NCBI GenBank assembly: GCA_036269915.1 | Contig: DATBDM010000070.1 | Location: 1-15,973, forward strand | Direction of reading: 5' to 3' | Source: DATBDM01 sp036269915 | GTDB taxonomy: Bacteria > Actinomycetota > Thermoleophilia > Solirubrobacterales > Solirubrobacteraceae | DNA length: 15,973 nucleotides | Part shown: positions 1 to 7,537 of the stretch, in pieces | Numbering within the stretch: position 1 is the first letter of the stretch | Layout of the letters: each line of letters begins with the position of its first letter | The notes under the pieces: model-generated | What the model saw: only the letters and a program-made list of their open reading frames with translations | Told to the model about the DNA's origin: nothing | The model's database searches: none | Made by a program: the position numbers and the translations under genes

Positions 1-134
1 TCGGGGTCGCCGAACCGGACGTTGAACTCGAGCACCCTCGGGTGGGTAGGGTCCGATTTCATCATCATCAGCCCGGCGTAGAGCACGCCGTGAAACGCGA
101 TCCCCCGGCGTCCCAGCTCGTCGAGCACCGGCTG
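1..134 (-). pseudogene. Divergent PurD (GAR synthetase) fragment on the minus strand, at contig edge
   Basis: Read on the minus strand, 134 down to 3 encodes 44 uninterrupted residues that match the middle of PurD, starting QPVLDELGRRG, passing GVLYAGLMMM and ending RVLEFNVRFGDP. The same region of the + strand purD (about 507-632) encodes QPVLDELARRG, GVLYAGIMLT and KVLEFNVRFGDP. The two copies are clearly homologous but not identical, so this is not a simple fold-back of the same molecule. Neither end of the protein is present: it runs off the window on one side and ends at the junction with the + strand purD near 115-140. It may be a piece of another organism's purD joined by misassembly, or a true inverted partial duplicate. 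The protein assignment is firm; the origin is uncertain. Confidence 0.75.
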
Positions 135-136
135 GT
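115..136. repeat. 22-bp inverted repeat arm at the purD junction (partner 505-526)
   Basis: Positions 115-136 are the exact reverse complement of 505-526, a stretch encoding the end of H-Q-P-V-L-D-E-L in the + strand purD. The arm lies exactly where the minus-strand PurD reading stops and the + strand PurD reading begins, so it is the likely crossover point of whatever produced the junction. Identity ends immediately outside the 22 bp. Confidence 0.8.
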
Positions 137-1028
137 CGAGACGGTGACCGAGGGCCTGGCCGCGATCGAGCGCTATCCCGTCGTGCTCAAGGCGGACGGC
201 CTGGCCGCCGGCAAGGGCGTGGTCATCGCGACCGACGAGTCCGAGGCGCGCGCAGCGCTCGAGGCGATGCTGGTCGAGCGCCGCTTCGGCGACGGGCCGG
301 TGCTGGTCGAAGAGTTCCTCGCCGGCCAGGAGCTCTCCCTGCTGGCGCTGTGCGACGGCGAGAGCGCGCTGCCGCTCGCCCCGGCGCGCGACTTCAAGCG
401 CATCGGCGACGGCGACACCGGCCCGAACACGGGCGGCATGGGCGCCTACTCGCCGGTGTTCGAGGTCGCCGACGAGCTGATCGACCACATCCGCCGCGAG
501 GTCCACCAGCCGGTGCTCGACGAGCTCGCCCGCAGGGGCACGCCGTTCCAAGGGGTCCTCTACGCGGGGATCATGCTCACCGCCGAGGGCCCGAAGGTGC
601 TCGAGTTCAACGTCCGCTTCGGCGATCCGGAGACGCAGGTCGTCCTGCCCCGCCTGCGCACCGACCTGCTCGAGCTGCTCGAGCGGGCGACGCATCCGGG
701 CGGCCTCGACGGCGCGGCGCTCGAGTGGGACGTACGCGCCGCGGTCACCGTCGTGCTCGCGTCGCGGGGCTACCCGCAGTCCTCCTCCTCGGGCGATGTG
801 ATCACCGGTCTGGAGGACGTGCCGGACGGCGTCGAGGTGACGCACGCGGGCACTGCAGAGCGCAACGGGCACGTCGTCACGGCGGGCGGCCGCGTGCTGA
901 ACGTGACCGCGCTCGGAGATGGTGTGGGCGACGCGCGCCGCGCCGCGTATGCTGCCGCCGACATGATCGATTTCGACGGTCGTCAGCTGCGCCACGACAT
1001 CGCGCGGCACGCGAAGGAGCAGTCATGA
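120..1028 (+). CDS. purD: Phosphoribosylamine-glycine ligase (GAR synthetase), 5'-truncated
   Basis: GAR synthetase joins glycine to phosphoribosylamine using ATP, the second step of purine synthesis, in the cytoplasm. Recognisable PurD sequence begins near 126-140 and includes the ATP-grasp segment YPVVLKADGLAAGKGVV, the motif VLVEEFLAGQELS, DFKRIGDGDTGPNTGGMGAYSP, the metal and ATP-binding EFNVRFGDPETQ, and a typical C-terminal domain. About 300 residues are present against roughly 420 in the family, so the N-terminal substrate-binding domain is missing. The reading frame stays open upstream to an ATG at 42, but those 26 codons (with an HHH run) are the wrong-strand reading of the inverted PurD fragment and are not a real N-terminus. 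The TGA stop overlaps the ATG of purE (ATGA). The family assignment is secure; the start is artificial. Confidence 0.93.
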   Translation, partial: VEHRLVETVTEGLAAIERYPVVLKADGLAAGKGVVIATDESEARAALEAMLVERRFGDGPVLVEEFLAGQELSLLALCDGESALPLAPARDFKRIGDGDTGPNTGGMGAYSPVFEVADELIDHIRREVHQPVLDELARRGTPFQGVLYAGIMLTAEGPKVLEFNVRFGDPETQVVLPRLRTDLLELLERATHPGGLDGAALEWDVRAAVTVVLASRGYPQSSSSGDVITGLEDVPDGVEVTHAGTAERNGHVVTAGGRVLNVTALGDGVGDARRAAYAAADMIDFDGRQLRHDIARHAKEQS

Positions 1029-1504
1029 CCGGCATGCCGGAACCCGCCGCGCCGGTCACCGAGACCGACGTCGAGGCCGAGCTCGAGGCGATCGACGTCG
1101 ACGCCCCGCGCGTCGGGATCGTCATGGGCTCCCAGAGCGACATGGACGCGATGAACGCGGCGGCCGAGGAGCTCGCCAAGCGCGACATCGGCCACGAGGT
1201 GCGCGTGATGTCCGCCCACCGCGACCCGGACACGGTCGCCGACTACGCGAAGAACGCGCAGATGCGCGGCCTCAAGGTGATCATCGCCGGCGCCGGGCTG
1301 TCCGCGGCGCTCCCCGGCGTCGTCGCCGCCCACACGTCGCTGCCGGTCATCGGCGTGCCGCTGACGTCCTCGCGCTCGGTCGCCGGCGGCCTCGACGCGC
1401 TGCTCTCGATCGCCCAGATGCCCCCGGGCGTCCCGGTCGCGTGCGTCGGCGTCGACAACGCCCGTAACGCCGCGGTGCTGGCGGCGCGGATCCTGGCGAT
1501 CTAG
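1025..1504 (+). CDS. purE: N5-carboxyaminoimidazole ribonucleotide mutase, class I PurE
   Basis: PurE converts N5-CAIR to CAIR in the cytoplasm. The 159-residue protein carries GSQSD at 35-39, SAHR at 63-66 (the His is the catalytic acid/base), the GAGLSAALPG loop at 89-98 and GVPLTSS at 110-116, all typical of class I PurE. The ATG at 1025 overlaps the purD stop as ATGA, favouring this start. It gives an acidic, low-complexity N-terminal extension of about 27 residues before the usual PRVGIVMGSQSD opening; an internal start is possible but less well supported by spacing. Class I PurE normally works with PurK, which makes N5-CAIR, but purK is not adjacent. The TAG stop overlaps a convergent small gene by four bases (CTAG). 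Confidence 0.95.
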   Translation: MTGMPEPAAPVTETDVEAELEAIDVDAPRVGIVMGSQSDMDAMNAAAEELAKRDIGHEVRVMSAHRDPDTVADYAKNAQMRGLKVIIAGAGLSAALPGVVAAHTSLPVIGVPLTSSRSVAGGLDALLSIAQMPPGVPVACVGVDNARNAAVLAARILAI

Positions 1505-1617
1505 GGCGCCTGCGGCTCCCGCGTGACCGGCCACGGCAGGCGCACCGGGAGATACTCCCCCGGCCGATCCGCGTAGGCCTCGTCGGGTTCCTCGGAACGT
1601 GCTTCGTCCGCGGCCAC
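1501..1617 (-). CDS. Small uncharacterised protein (38 aa) downstream of the histidine kinase
   Basis: I do not recognise this protein. It starts with GTG at 1617 and ends with TAG at 1503-1501. A GGAGGA sequence lies six bases before the GTG (1623-1628), an excellent ribosome binding site. About 84% of third codon positions are G or C and the second positions are clearly richer in A/T, as in real genes here. The product is acidic in its first half (VAADEARSEEPDEAYADR), then has EYLPVRLPWPV and a PQAP end; no signal peptide or membrane segment is seen. It begins 15 bases after the histidine kinase stop on the same strand, so the two probably share a transcript. Its stop overlaps the purE stop tail-to-tail. 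A chance frame cannot be excluded at this length. Confidence 0.5.
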   Translation of the reverse strand: MAADEARSEEPDEAYADRPGEYLPVRLPWPVTREPQAP

Positions 1618-1632
1618 GGGTCGTCCTCCATG

Positions 1633-3282
1633 CTACGCCGCGCGGATCGCGGGCACGCCCGGCGCCGCGGCGGGGAGGACGACGGTGAACCGCGCGCCCT
1701 CGCCGGGCGCCGAGTCGACCGAGACGCCTCCGCCGCGCGCCTCGGCGACCTTCTTGACGAGGCTCAGGCCCATGCCGGTGCCCTCGTACTCGTCCTCGCG
1801 GTGCAGGCGCCCGAAGAGCTCGAAGACCCGCTCGTGGTGGAGCGGGTCGATGCCGATCCCGTTGTCGGCCACAGTCAGCGCCCATGCGCGCCCGTGGCGC
1901 TCGGTGCTCGCGTGCACGACGGGCGGCGCCTCGCCGCGGTACTTGATCGCGTTGGCGAGCAGGTTCTGCACGACCTGGTTGAGCTCCGCCTGCGACGCGG
2001 CGACGCGGGGCAGCGGATCGGCGGTGACGGTCGCGCCCGCGTCGCGGATCGCGGCGGAGAGGTTGCGCGTCGCGGTCTCCCAGGCGGCCTGGAGGTCGCC
2101 GGTCGCGTCCGGCTCGCCGGCGCCGGCGCGCGAGTACTCGAGCAGGTCGCCGATCAGCGCGCTCATCCGGCGGGTGCCGTCGAGCGCCGAGGTGATCCAG
2201 GCGCGCGCCTCGGGATCGAGGCCCGTGCCGCGGCGTCGCTCGAGCAGGCGCATGAAGCCGGCGACCGAGCGCAGCGGCTCGCGCAGGTCGTGCGACGCGA
2301 CCGAGGCGAAGCGCTCGAGCTCGGCGTTGGAGCGCGCGAGGTCGGCGGTCATGCGCGAGGCGAGCGCGACCGCGCGGCGCTCCGTGCGCGCCGACGCGGT
2401 GACCAGCCAGGCTGCGAGCGTGGCGAGCAGCAGGCCGGCCAGGAGCGCGATCCACGGCGCCACCCGCTCGGTCGCGGCGAGCACCTCCTGGCGCGGCGCG
2501 TAGCGCAGCGCCCAGTGGCGGCCGAGCTCGGCGAAGGGGACCGTGCGCTGGCCGTGCGGGGCGGCGTCGGCGCCCTCGCCCGTCGCGAACGTCCGGCTGA
2601 TCGGCGACGGGACGCTTGCGGCGCGCTCGACCGGTCCCAGGTCGTAGAGCGCGAGGTCGGCCGGCGGGTCGAAGGGCACGGCGTCGTCGACGAGCCGGTC
2701 CGTGGCGACCATCACGATCGCGACCCCGTCGAAGCCGTGCGCCCGCACGCGCAGGAAGACGAGGAAGCCCTGGCCCCGGTCGCGCAGCAGGCGGATCGGC
2801 GCCGTGACCACCGGGCGGCCGGTGGCGAACGCGCGCCGGGCGGCGTGCTTGCCGTCGGGCCACGCCGACACGTCCTGACCGATCGCCGAGCGGTTGGGCC
2901 CCAGCGGCGCGACCTGGCGGACGACGAGCCGCTCGCCGGCGCGCTCGGCGACCCCGATGCCGCGGGCGTCCGGATAGCGGTTCGCGACATCGGCCGCCCG
3001 CACCTGCGCGGCGAACTCGCGGCGGTGCACGGAGTGGCTCGCCTCGTAGAGCCCGCGGATGCCGTAGAGGACGTCGGTGTAGTCGCCGATGCGCCCCTGG
3101 ATCGCGCGGACGGCGTCGGCGGAGCGGACCTGCAGGCGCACCGACTCGCGCGAGCGCTCGATCTGCGCGAGCGACAGCGCGGCGACGACGCCGGCGATCA
3201 GGATCAGCAGCGGCAGCGCGGCTCGCCCCAACGTCCGCGTGCTCATCCGGCCGATCCCCAGTCTCTGCACCAAGGCCAGCAT
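1633..3282 (-). CDS. CHASE-type membrane sensor histidine kinase
   Basis: This 549-residue kinase probably senses an extracellular signal and phosphorylates a response regulator. The layout is: a hydrophobic segment at about 21-40, an extracellular region of about 235 residues whose IRGLYEAS and RYPDARGIGVAER sequence resembles a CHASE domain, a second membrane segment at about 275-297, a HisKA dimerisation domain with phospho-acceptor His331 in SHDLREPLRS, and an HATPase domain with the N box around NLLANAIKYRG (440-450), DNGIGI (473-478) and GTGMGLSLV (501-509). The frame is open far upstream across purB, but ATG 3282 is chosen because GGAGG sits six bases before it and the membrane segment follows. 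It is divergent from purB and convergent with purE. No response regulator is adjacent, so the partner is unknown. Confidence 0.9.
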   Translation of the reverse strand: MLALVQRLGIGRMSTRTLGRAALPLLILIAGVVAALSLAQIERSRESVRLQVRSADAVRAIQGRIGDYTDVLYGIRGLYEASHSVHRREFAAQVRAADVANRYPDARGIGVAERAGERLVVRQVAPLGPNRSAIGQDVSAWPDGKHAARRAFATGRPVVTAPIRLLRDRGQGFLVFLRVRAHGFDGVAIVMVATDRLVDDAVPFDPPADLALYDLGPVERAASVPSPISRTFATGEGADAAPHGQRTVPFAELGRHWALRYAPRQEVLAATERVAPWIALLAGLLLATLAAWLVTASARTERRAVALASRMTADLARSNAELERFASVASHDLREPLRSVAGFMRLLERRRGTGLDPEARAWITSALDGTRRMSALIGDLLEYSRAGAGEPDATGDLQAAWETATRNLSAAIRDAGATVTADPLPRVAASQAELNQVVQNLLANAIKYRGEAPPVVHASTERHGRAWALTVADNGIGIDPLHHERVFELFGRLHREDEYEGTGMGLSLVKKVAEARGGGVSVDSAPGEGARFTVVLPAAAPGVPAIRAA

Positions 3283-3320
3283 CGGCAGCCTCCGGGGAGC
3301 CTTGAGACGGCTGGTCAGAA

Positions 3321-3333
3321 TACGCTCCTCAGA

Positions 3334-3336
<3 letters not shown>
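3321..3336 (+). promoter_or_regulatory. Possible -10 box giving a leaderless purB transcript
   Basis: TACGCT at 3321-3326 fits the TANNNT form of actinobacterial -10 elements and ends seven bases before the GTG start of purB. Transcription would then begin at or next to the start codon. No convincing Shine-Dalgarno sequence precedes that GTG, which fits a leaderless mRNA. The -35 region is weak: TTGAGA at 3302-3307 leaves only 13 bp. Tentative. Confidence 0.35.
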
Positions 3337-4632
<1,296 letters not shown>

Positions 4633-4668
4633 CGGGAAGGCGAAACCCGATCTCCGAGGTCATTCCCC

Positions 4669-5775
4669 ATGCCTGAATCCGTGCTGATCTACGGCTCACC
4701 CGAGCTGGAGTTCGACCTCTTCCACGCGGTGCCCGCCGGGATCACCGATCCGTTCCTCTACCTCGAGCACGGCGACCGCCGCGTCGCCGTCATCTCGGTG
4801 CTCGACGCCGACAAGGTGCGCGCCGCCGGCGTCGAGGCGATCGACCCGATCGCGCTGGGGCGCGACGAGCTGTTCGCGAAGGGGCTGGGGATCGAGGAGA
4901 TCGAGCTCGAGACCTGCCTGCGCGCGTGCCGCGAGGTCGGCGTCGAGGCGGCGGCCGTGCCGTTCGGCTTCCCGCTCGCCGTCGCCGACCACCTGCGCGC
5001 GGGCGGCGTCGGGCTGCGCGTGGACCAAGAGCGCTTCGTCGCCCGCCGCCGCGTCAAGACGCCGGCCCAGCTCGAGGGGATCCGCCGCGCCCAGCAGGCG
5101 GCCGACGCGGCGATGGCGGTCGCGGCCGGGCTGATCCACGCGCTCGCACCGGGCACGACGAGCGAGGGCGTGCGCGAGGCGATGAAGGCCCGCGCGGCCG
5201 AGCTCGGCGCCGAGCTGGCCGACGACGTGATCGTCGCCCACGGCGCGCAGGGCGCGATCGGGCACGACTCCGGGTCCGGCCCGATCGGGGCCGGCGAGCC
5301 GGTGATCGTCGACATCTGGCCGCGCGACTCGGCCTCGCGCTGCTGGTCGGACATGACGCGCACGTTCGTCGCGGGCGGCGGCGAGCCGCCGGCGGAGCTC
5401 GCCACGTACTGGCGCCTGAGCCGGGAGTCGCTCGATGCCGTCTACGCGCTGCTGCGCCCCGGCGTCAACGGTCGCGAGCTGTTCGAGGCCTCGTCGAAGC
5501 CGTTCGCCGACGCGGGCTACCCGACGCAGCTCACCAAGGCGCCGGGTGAGGTGCTCGAGGACGGCTACTTCCACTCGTTGGGCCACGGCGTCGGCCTCGA
5601 GCTGCACGAGCGGCCGCTGATGGGCCGGCTCGGCGACGACCTGCTGGAGGGCGAGGTCGTGGCGATCGAGCCCGGTTGCTACCGGCGGGGCTTCGGCGGC
5701 TGCCGGCTCGAGGATCTGGTGCTGATAACGGCCGCAGGATGCGAGACGCTGACCGATTTCCCGTACGACCTGTGA
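4669..5775 (+). CDS. M24 family metallopeptidase (Xaa-Pro aminopeptidase/dipeptidase-like)
   Basis: This 368-residue protein has an N-terminal creatinase-like domain (about 1-125) and a C-terminal pita-bread M24 domain (about 133-365). The five expected metal ligands are present: Asp215 in VIVDIWPRD, Asp228 in SDMTRTF, His306 in SLGHGVGLELHE, Glu334 in AIEPGCY and Glu348 in CRLEDLVLIT. It is probably a cytoplasmic aminopeptidase or dipeptidase acting on X-Pro peptides; the exact substrate cannot be read from the sequence. ATG 4669 has a weak GAGG-like site about ten bases upstream. It lies between purB and purC on the same strand, 15 bases before purC, so it is co-transcribed with purine genes although no purine role is known for the family. 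Confidence 0.88.
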   Translation: MPESVLIYGSPELEFDLFHAVPAGITDPFLYLEHGDRRVAVISVLDADKVRAAGVEAIDPIALGRDELFAKGLGIEEIELETCLRACREVGVEAAAVPFGFPLAVADHLRAGGVGLRVDQERFVARRRVKTPAQLEGIRRAQQAADAAMAVAAGLIHALAPGTTSEGVREAMKARAAELGAELADDVIVAHGAQGAIGHDSGSGPIGAGEPVIVDIWPRDSASRCWSDMTRTFVAGGGEPPAELATYWRLSRESLDAVYALLRPGVNGRELFEASSKPFADAGYPTQLTKAPGEVLEDGYFHSLGHGVGLELHERPLMGRLGDDLLEGEVVAIEPGCYRRGFGGCRLEDLVLITAAGCETLTDFPYDL

Positions 5776-5790
5776 GCTAGGGTCCGGAGC

Positions 5791-6654
5791 ATGAGCACGC
5801 TCCTCGCACGCGGCAAGGTCCGTGAGCTCTACGACCTCGGCGACGACCTGCTGATGGTCGCCTCGGATCGGATCTCGACCTACGACGTCGTGCACCCGAC
5901 GCCGATCCCCGACAAGGGCAAGGTCCTCACCGGTCTCTCCGTGGTCTGGTTCGACCTCACGCGCGACCTCATCCCGAACCACCTCGTCTCCGCGACCGAC
6001 GGCGTCCCGGACGAGTTCCGCGGCCGCGGGCTGCGTGTCAAGCGCCTGAAGATGCTCCCCGTCGAGGCGGTCGTGCGCGGCTACCTGTCGGGCTCGGGCT
6101 GGAAGGACTACCAGGCGACGGGCGCGGTCTCGGGCATCGAGCTCCCCGAGGGGCTGCGCGAGTCCGACCAGCTGCCCGAGCCGATCTACACGCCGTCGAC
6201 CAAGGCCGACGAGGGGCACGACGAGGCGATCGACTTCGAGCGCACGGTCGAGCTGATCGGCGATCGCGAGCTGGCCGAGCGGGTGCGCGACACGACGCTC
6301 GCGGTCTACTCGGCGATCGCCGGGCACGCGCGTACGCGCGGGGTGATCCTCGCCGACACGAAGTTCGAGTTCGGGCTCGACGCCGGCGGCGTGCTGACGC
6401 TCGGCGACGAGGTCGCGACGCCGGACTCCTCGCGCTTCTGGCCGGCGGACCAGTACGAGCCGGGCCGCGCACAGCCGTCGTTCGACAAGCAGTACGTGCG
6501 CGACTGGGCGTCCGCGACGGGCTGGGACAAGTCGTCGCCGGCGCCCGCGATCCCCGACGACGTCGTGGCCGCGACGCGCGAGCGCTACGTCACGGCCTAC
6601 GAGACGCTGTCCGGCGAGCCGTTCTCCGCGTGGCTGGAGCGCACCGCTCCGTGA
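5791..6654 (+). CDS. purC: SAICAR synthetase (phosphoribosylaminoimidazole-succinocarboxamide synthase)
   Basis: PurC condenses CAIR with aspartate using ATP to form SAICAR, the substrate for the PurB encoded two genes upstream. The 287-residue protein has GKVRELYD at 8-15, ASDRISTYDVV at 24-34, the first family signature in PVEAVVRGYLSGSGWKDY (90-107), DTKFEFG at 189-195, and the second signature GDEVATPDSSRFW at 205-217. Length and order match the long bacterial/fungal-type PurC. Its TGA stop overlaps the GTG start of purS. Confidence 0.96.
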   Translation: MSTLLARGKVRELYDLGDDLLMVASDRISTYDVVHPTPIPDKGKVLTGLSVVWFDLTRDLIPNHLVSATDGVPDEFRGRGLRVKRLKMLPVEAVVRGYLSGSGWKDYQATGAVSGIELPEGLRESDQLPEPIYTPSTKADEGHDEAIDFERTVELIGDRELAERVRDTTLAVYSAIAGHARTRGVILADTKFEFGLDAGGVLTLGDEVATPDSSRFWPADQYEPGRAQPSFDKQYVRDWASATGWDKSSPAPAIPDDVVAATRERYVTAYETLSGEPFSAWLERTAP

Positions 6655-6869
6655 GGGCGCGCGTGCTGATCCGCCCGAAGGCCGGGATCCTCGATCCCCA
6701 GGGCCAGGCGGTCGAGCGCGCGCTGCCGGCGCTCGGCTTCGAGGGCGTCGCGAACGTCCACGTGGGCCGGCTCGTCGAGCTCGACGTCGAGGACGCGTCG
6801 CGACTGGACGAGATGTGCGAGCGCCTGCTCACGAACCCGCTGATCGAGGACTACGAGATCCAGTCGTGA
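6651..6869 (+). CDS. purS: FGAM synthase subunit PurS
   Basis: PurS is the small subunit that bridges PurQ and small PurL in the FGAM synthase complex. The 72-residue product reads MRARVLIRPKAGILDPQGQA at its start, contains ALGFEGVANVHVGRLVEL and ends NPLIEDYEIQS, matching PurS nearly end to end. The start is set at GTG 6651 because its GTGA overlaps the purC stop and it gives the usual PurS N-terminus; a GTG at 6630 in the same frame would add seven residues unlike the family. It is a few residues shorter at the C-terminus than the Bacillus protein. The stop overlaps purQ as GTGA. Confidence 0.93.
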   Translation: MRARVLIRPKAGILDPQGQAVERALPALGFEGVANVHVGRLVELDVEDASRLDEMCERLLTNPLIEDYEIQS

Positions 6870-7537
6870 AGTTCGGCGTCGTCAGGTTCCCCGGCACGTG
6901 CGACGAGCTCGACGCGCTGCAGGCCGCCCGCCGCGTCGGCGAGGCCCGGCTGCTGTGGCACGGCGATGCGGACCTGCACGGCGTCGACGCGGTGATCGTC
7001 CCCGGCGGCTTCTCCTACGGCGACTACCTGCGCGTCGGCGCGATCGCGCGCTTCTCGCCGGTGATGGGCGCCGTCGAGCGCTTCGCGGCCGAGGGGGGCC
7101 CGGTGCTCGGGATCTGCAACGGCTTCCAGGTGCTCTGCGAGGCCGGCCTGCTGCCCGGCGCGCTGCTGCCGAACACCTCCTTGCGCTTCGTCTGCCGCCA
7201 GGTCTCGCTCGACGCCGTCGCGACGACGCCGTGGACGACGGCGGGCGACGTGCTCTCGATCCCCGCCAAGCACACGACGGGCCGCTACTGGGCGCCCGAC
7301 GAGGTGCTCGACGAGCTCGAGGCCAACGGGCAGATCGCGCTCCGCTACTCCACGGGACACAACTTCAACGGCTCCGAGCGCGACATCGCGGGCGTGACGA
7401 ACGCCGCGGGCAACGTGCTCGGTCTCATGCCGCACCCCGAGCACGCGGTCGATCGGCTCACCGGCTCGGCCGACGGCCTGCGGATCTTCCAGTCGGTGGG
7501 GGCAGTTGGGGCGGGTGGCGGGATGGCATCCATTTGA
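6866..7537 (+). CDS. purQ: FGAM synthase glutaminase subunit PurQ
   Basis: PurQ is the class I glutamine amidotransferase that supplies ammonia to PurL. The 223-residue protein has the nucleophile Cys84 in GPVLGICNGFQVLCEAGLLPG, the oxyanion-region PGGFSYGDYLRVGAIAR (46-62), and the His190/Glu192 pair in LMPHPEHA. The N-terminal FPGTCDE differs slightly from the common FPGSNCD form. The start is GTG 6866, which overlaps the purS TGA. The C-terminus ends in a Gly-rich tail (GAVGAGGGMASI), and its TGA overlaps the TTG start of purL, so the three FGAM synthase subunits are chained by 4-base overlaps. Confidence 0.95.
   Translation: MKFGVVRFPGTCDELDALQAARRVGEARLLWHGDADLHGVDAVIVPGGFSYGDYLRVGAIARFSPVMGAVERFAAEGGPVLGICNGFQVLCEAGLLPGALLPNTSLRFVCRQVSLDAVATTPWTTAGDVLSIPAKHTTGRYWAPDEVLDELEANGQIALRYSTGHNFNGSERDIAGVTNAAGNVLGLMPHPEHAVDRLTGSADGLRIFQSVGAVGAGGGMASI

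Noticed and set aside
42..119. ATG at 42 as the start of purD, with an HHH-containing N-terminus
   Set aside because: These codons are the wrong-strand reading of an inverted PurD fragment and have no PurD N-terminal similarity.
1630..3333. Long + strand open frame continuous with purB, opposite the histidine kinase
   Set aside because: It encodes low-complexity Arg/Ala/Asp-rich sequence and mirrors the kinase codons; purB homology begins only at GTG 3334. This is a GC-rich antisense shadow.
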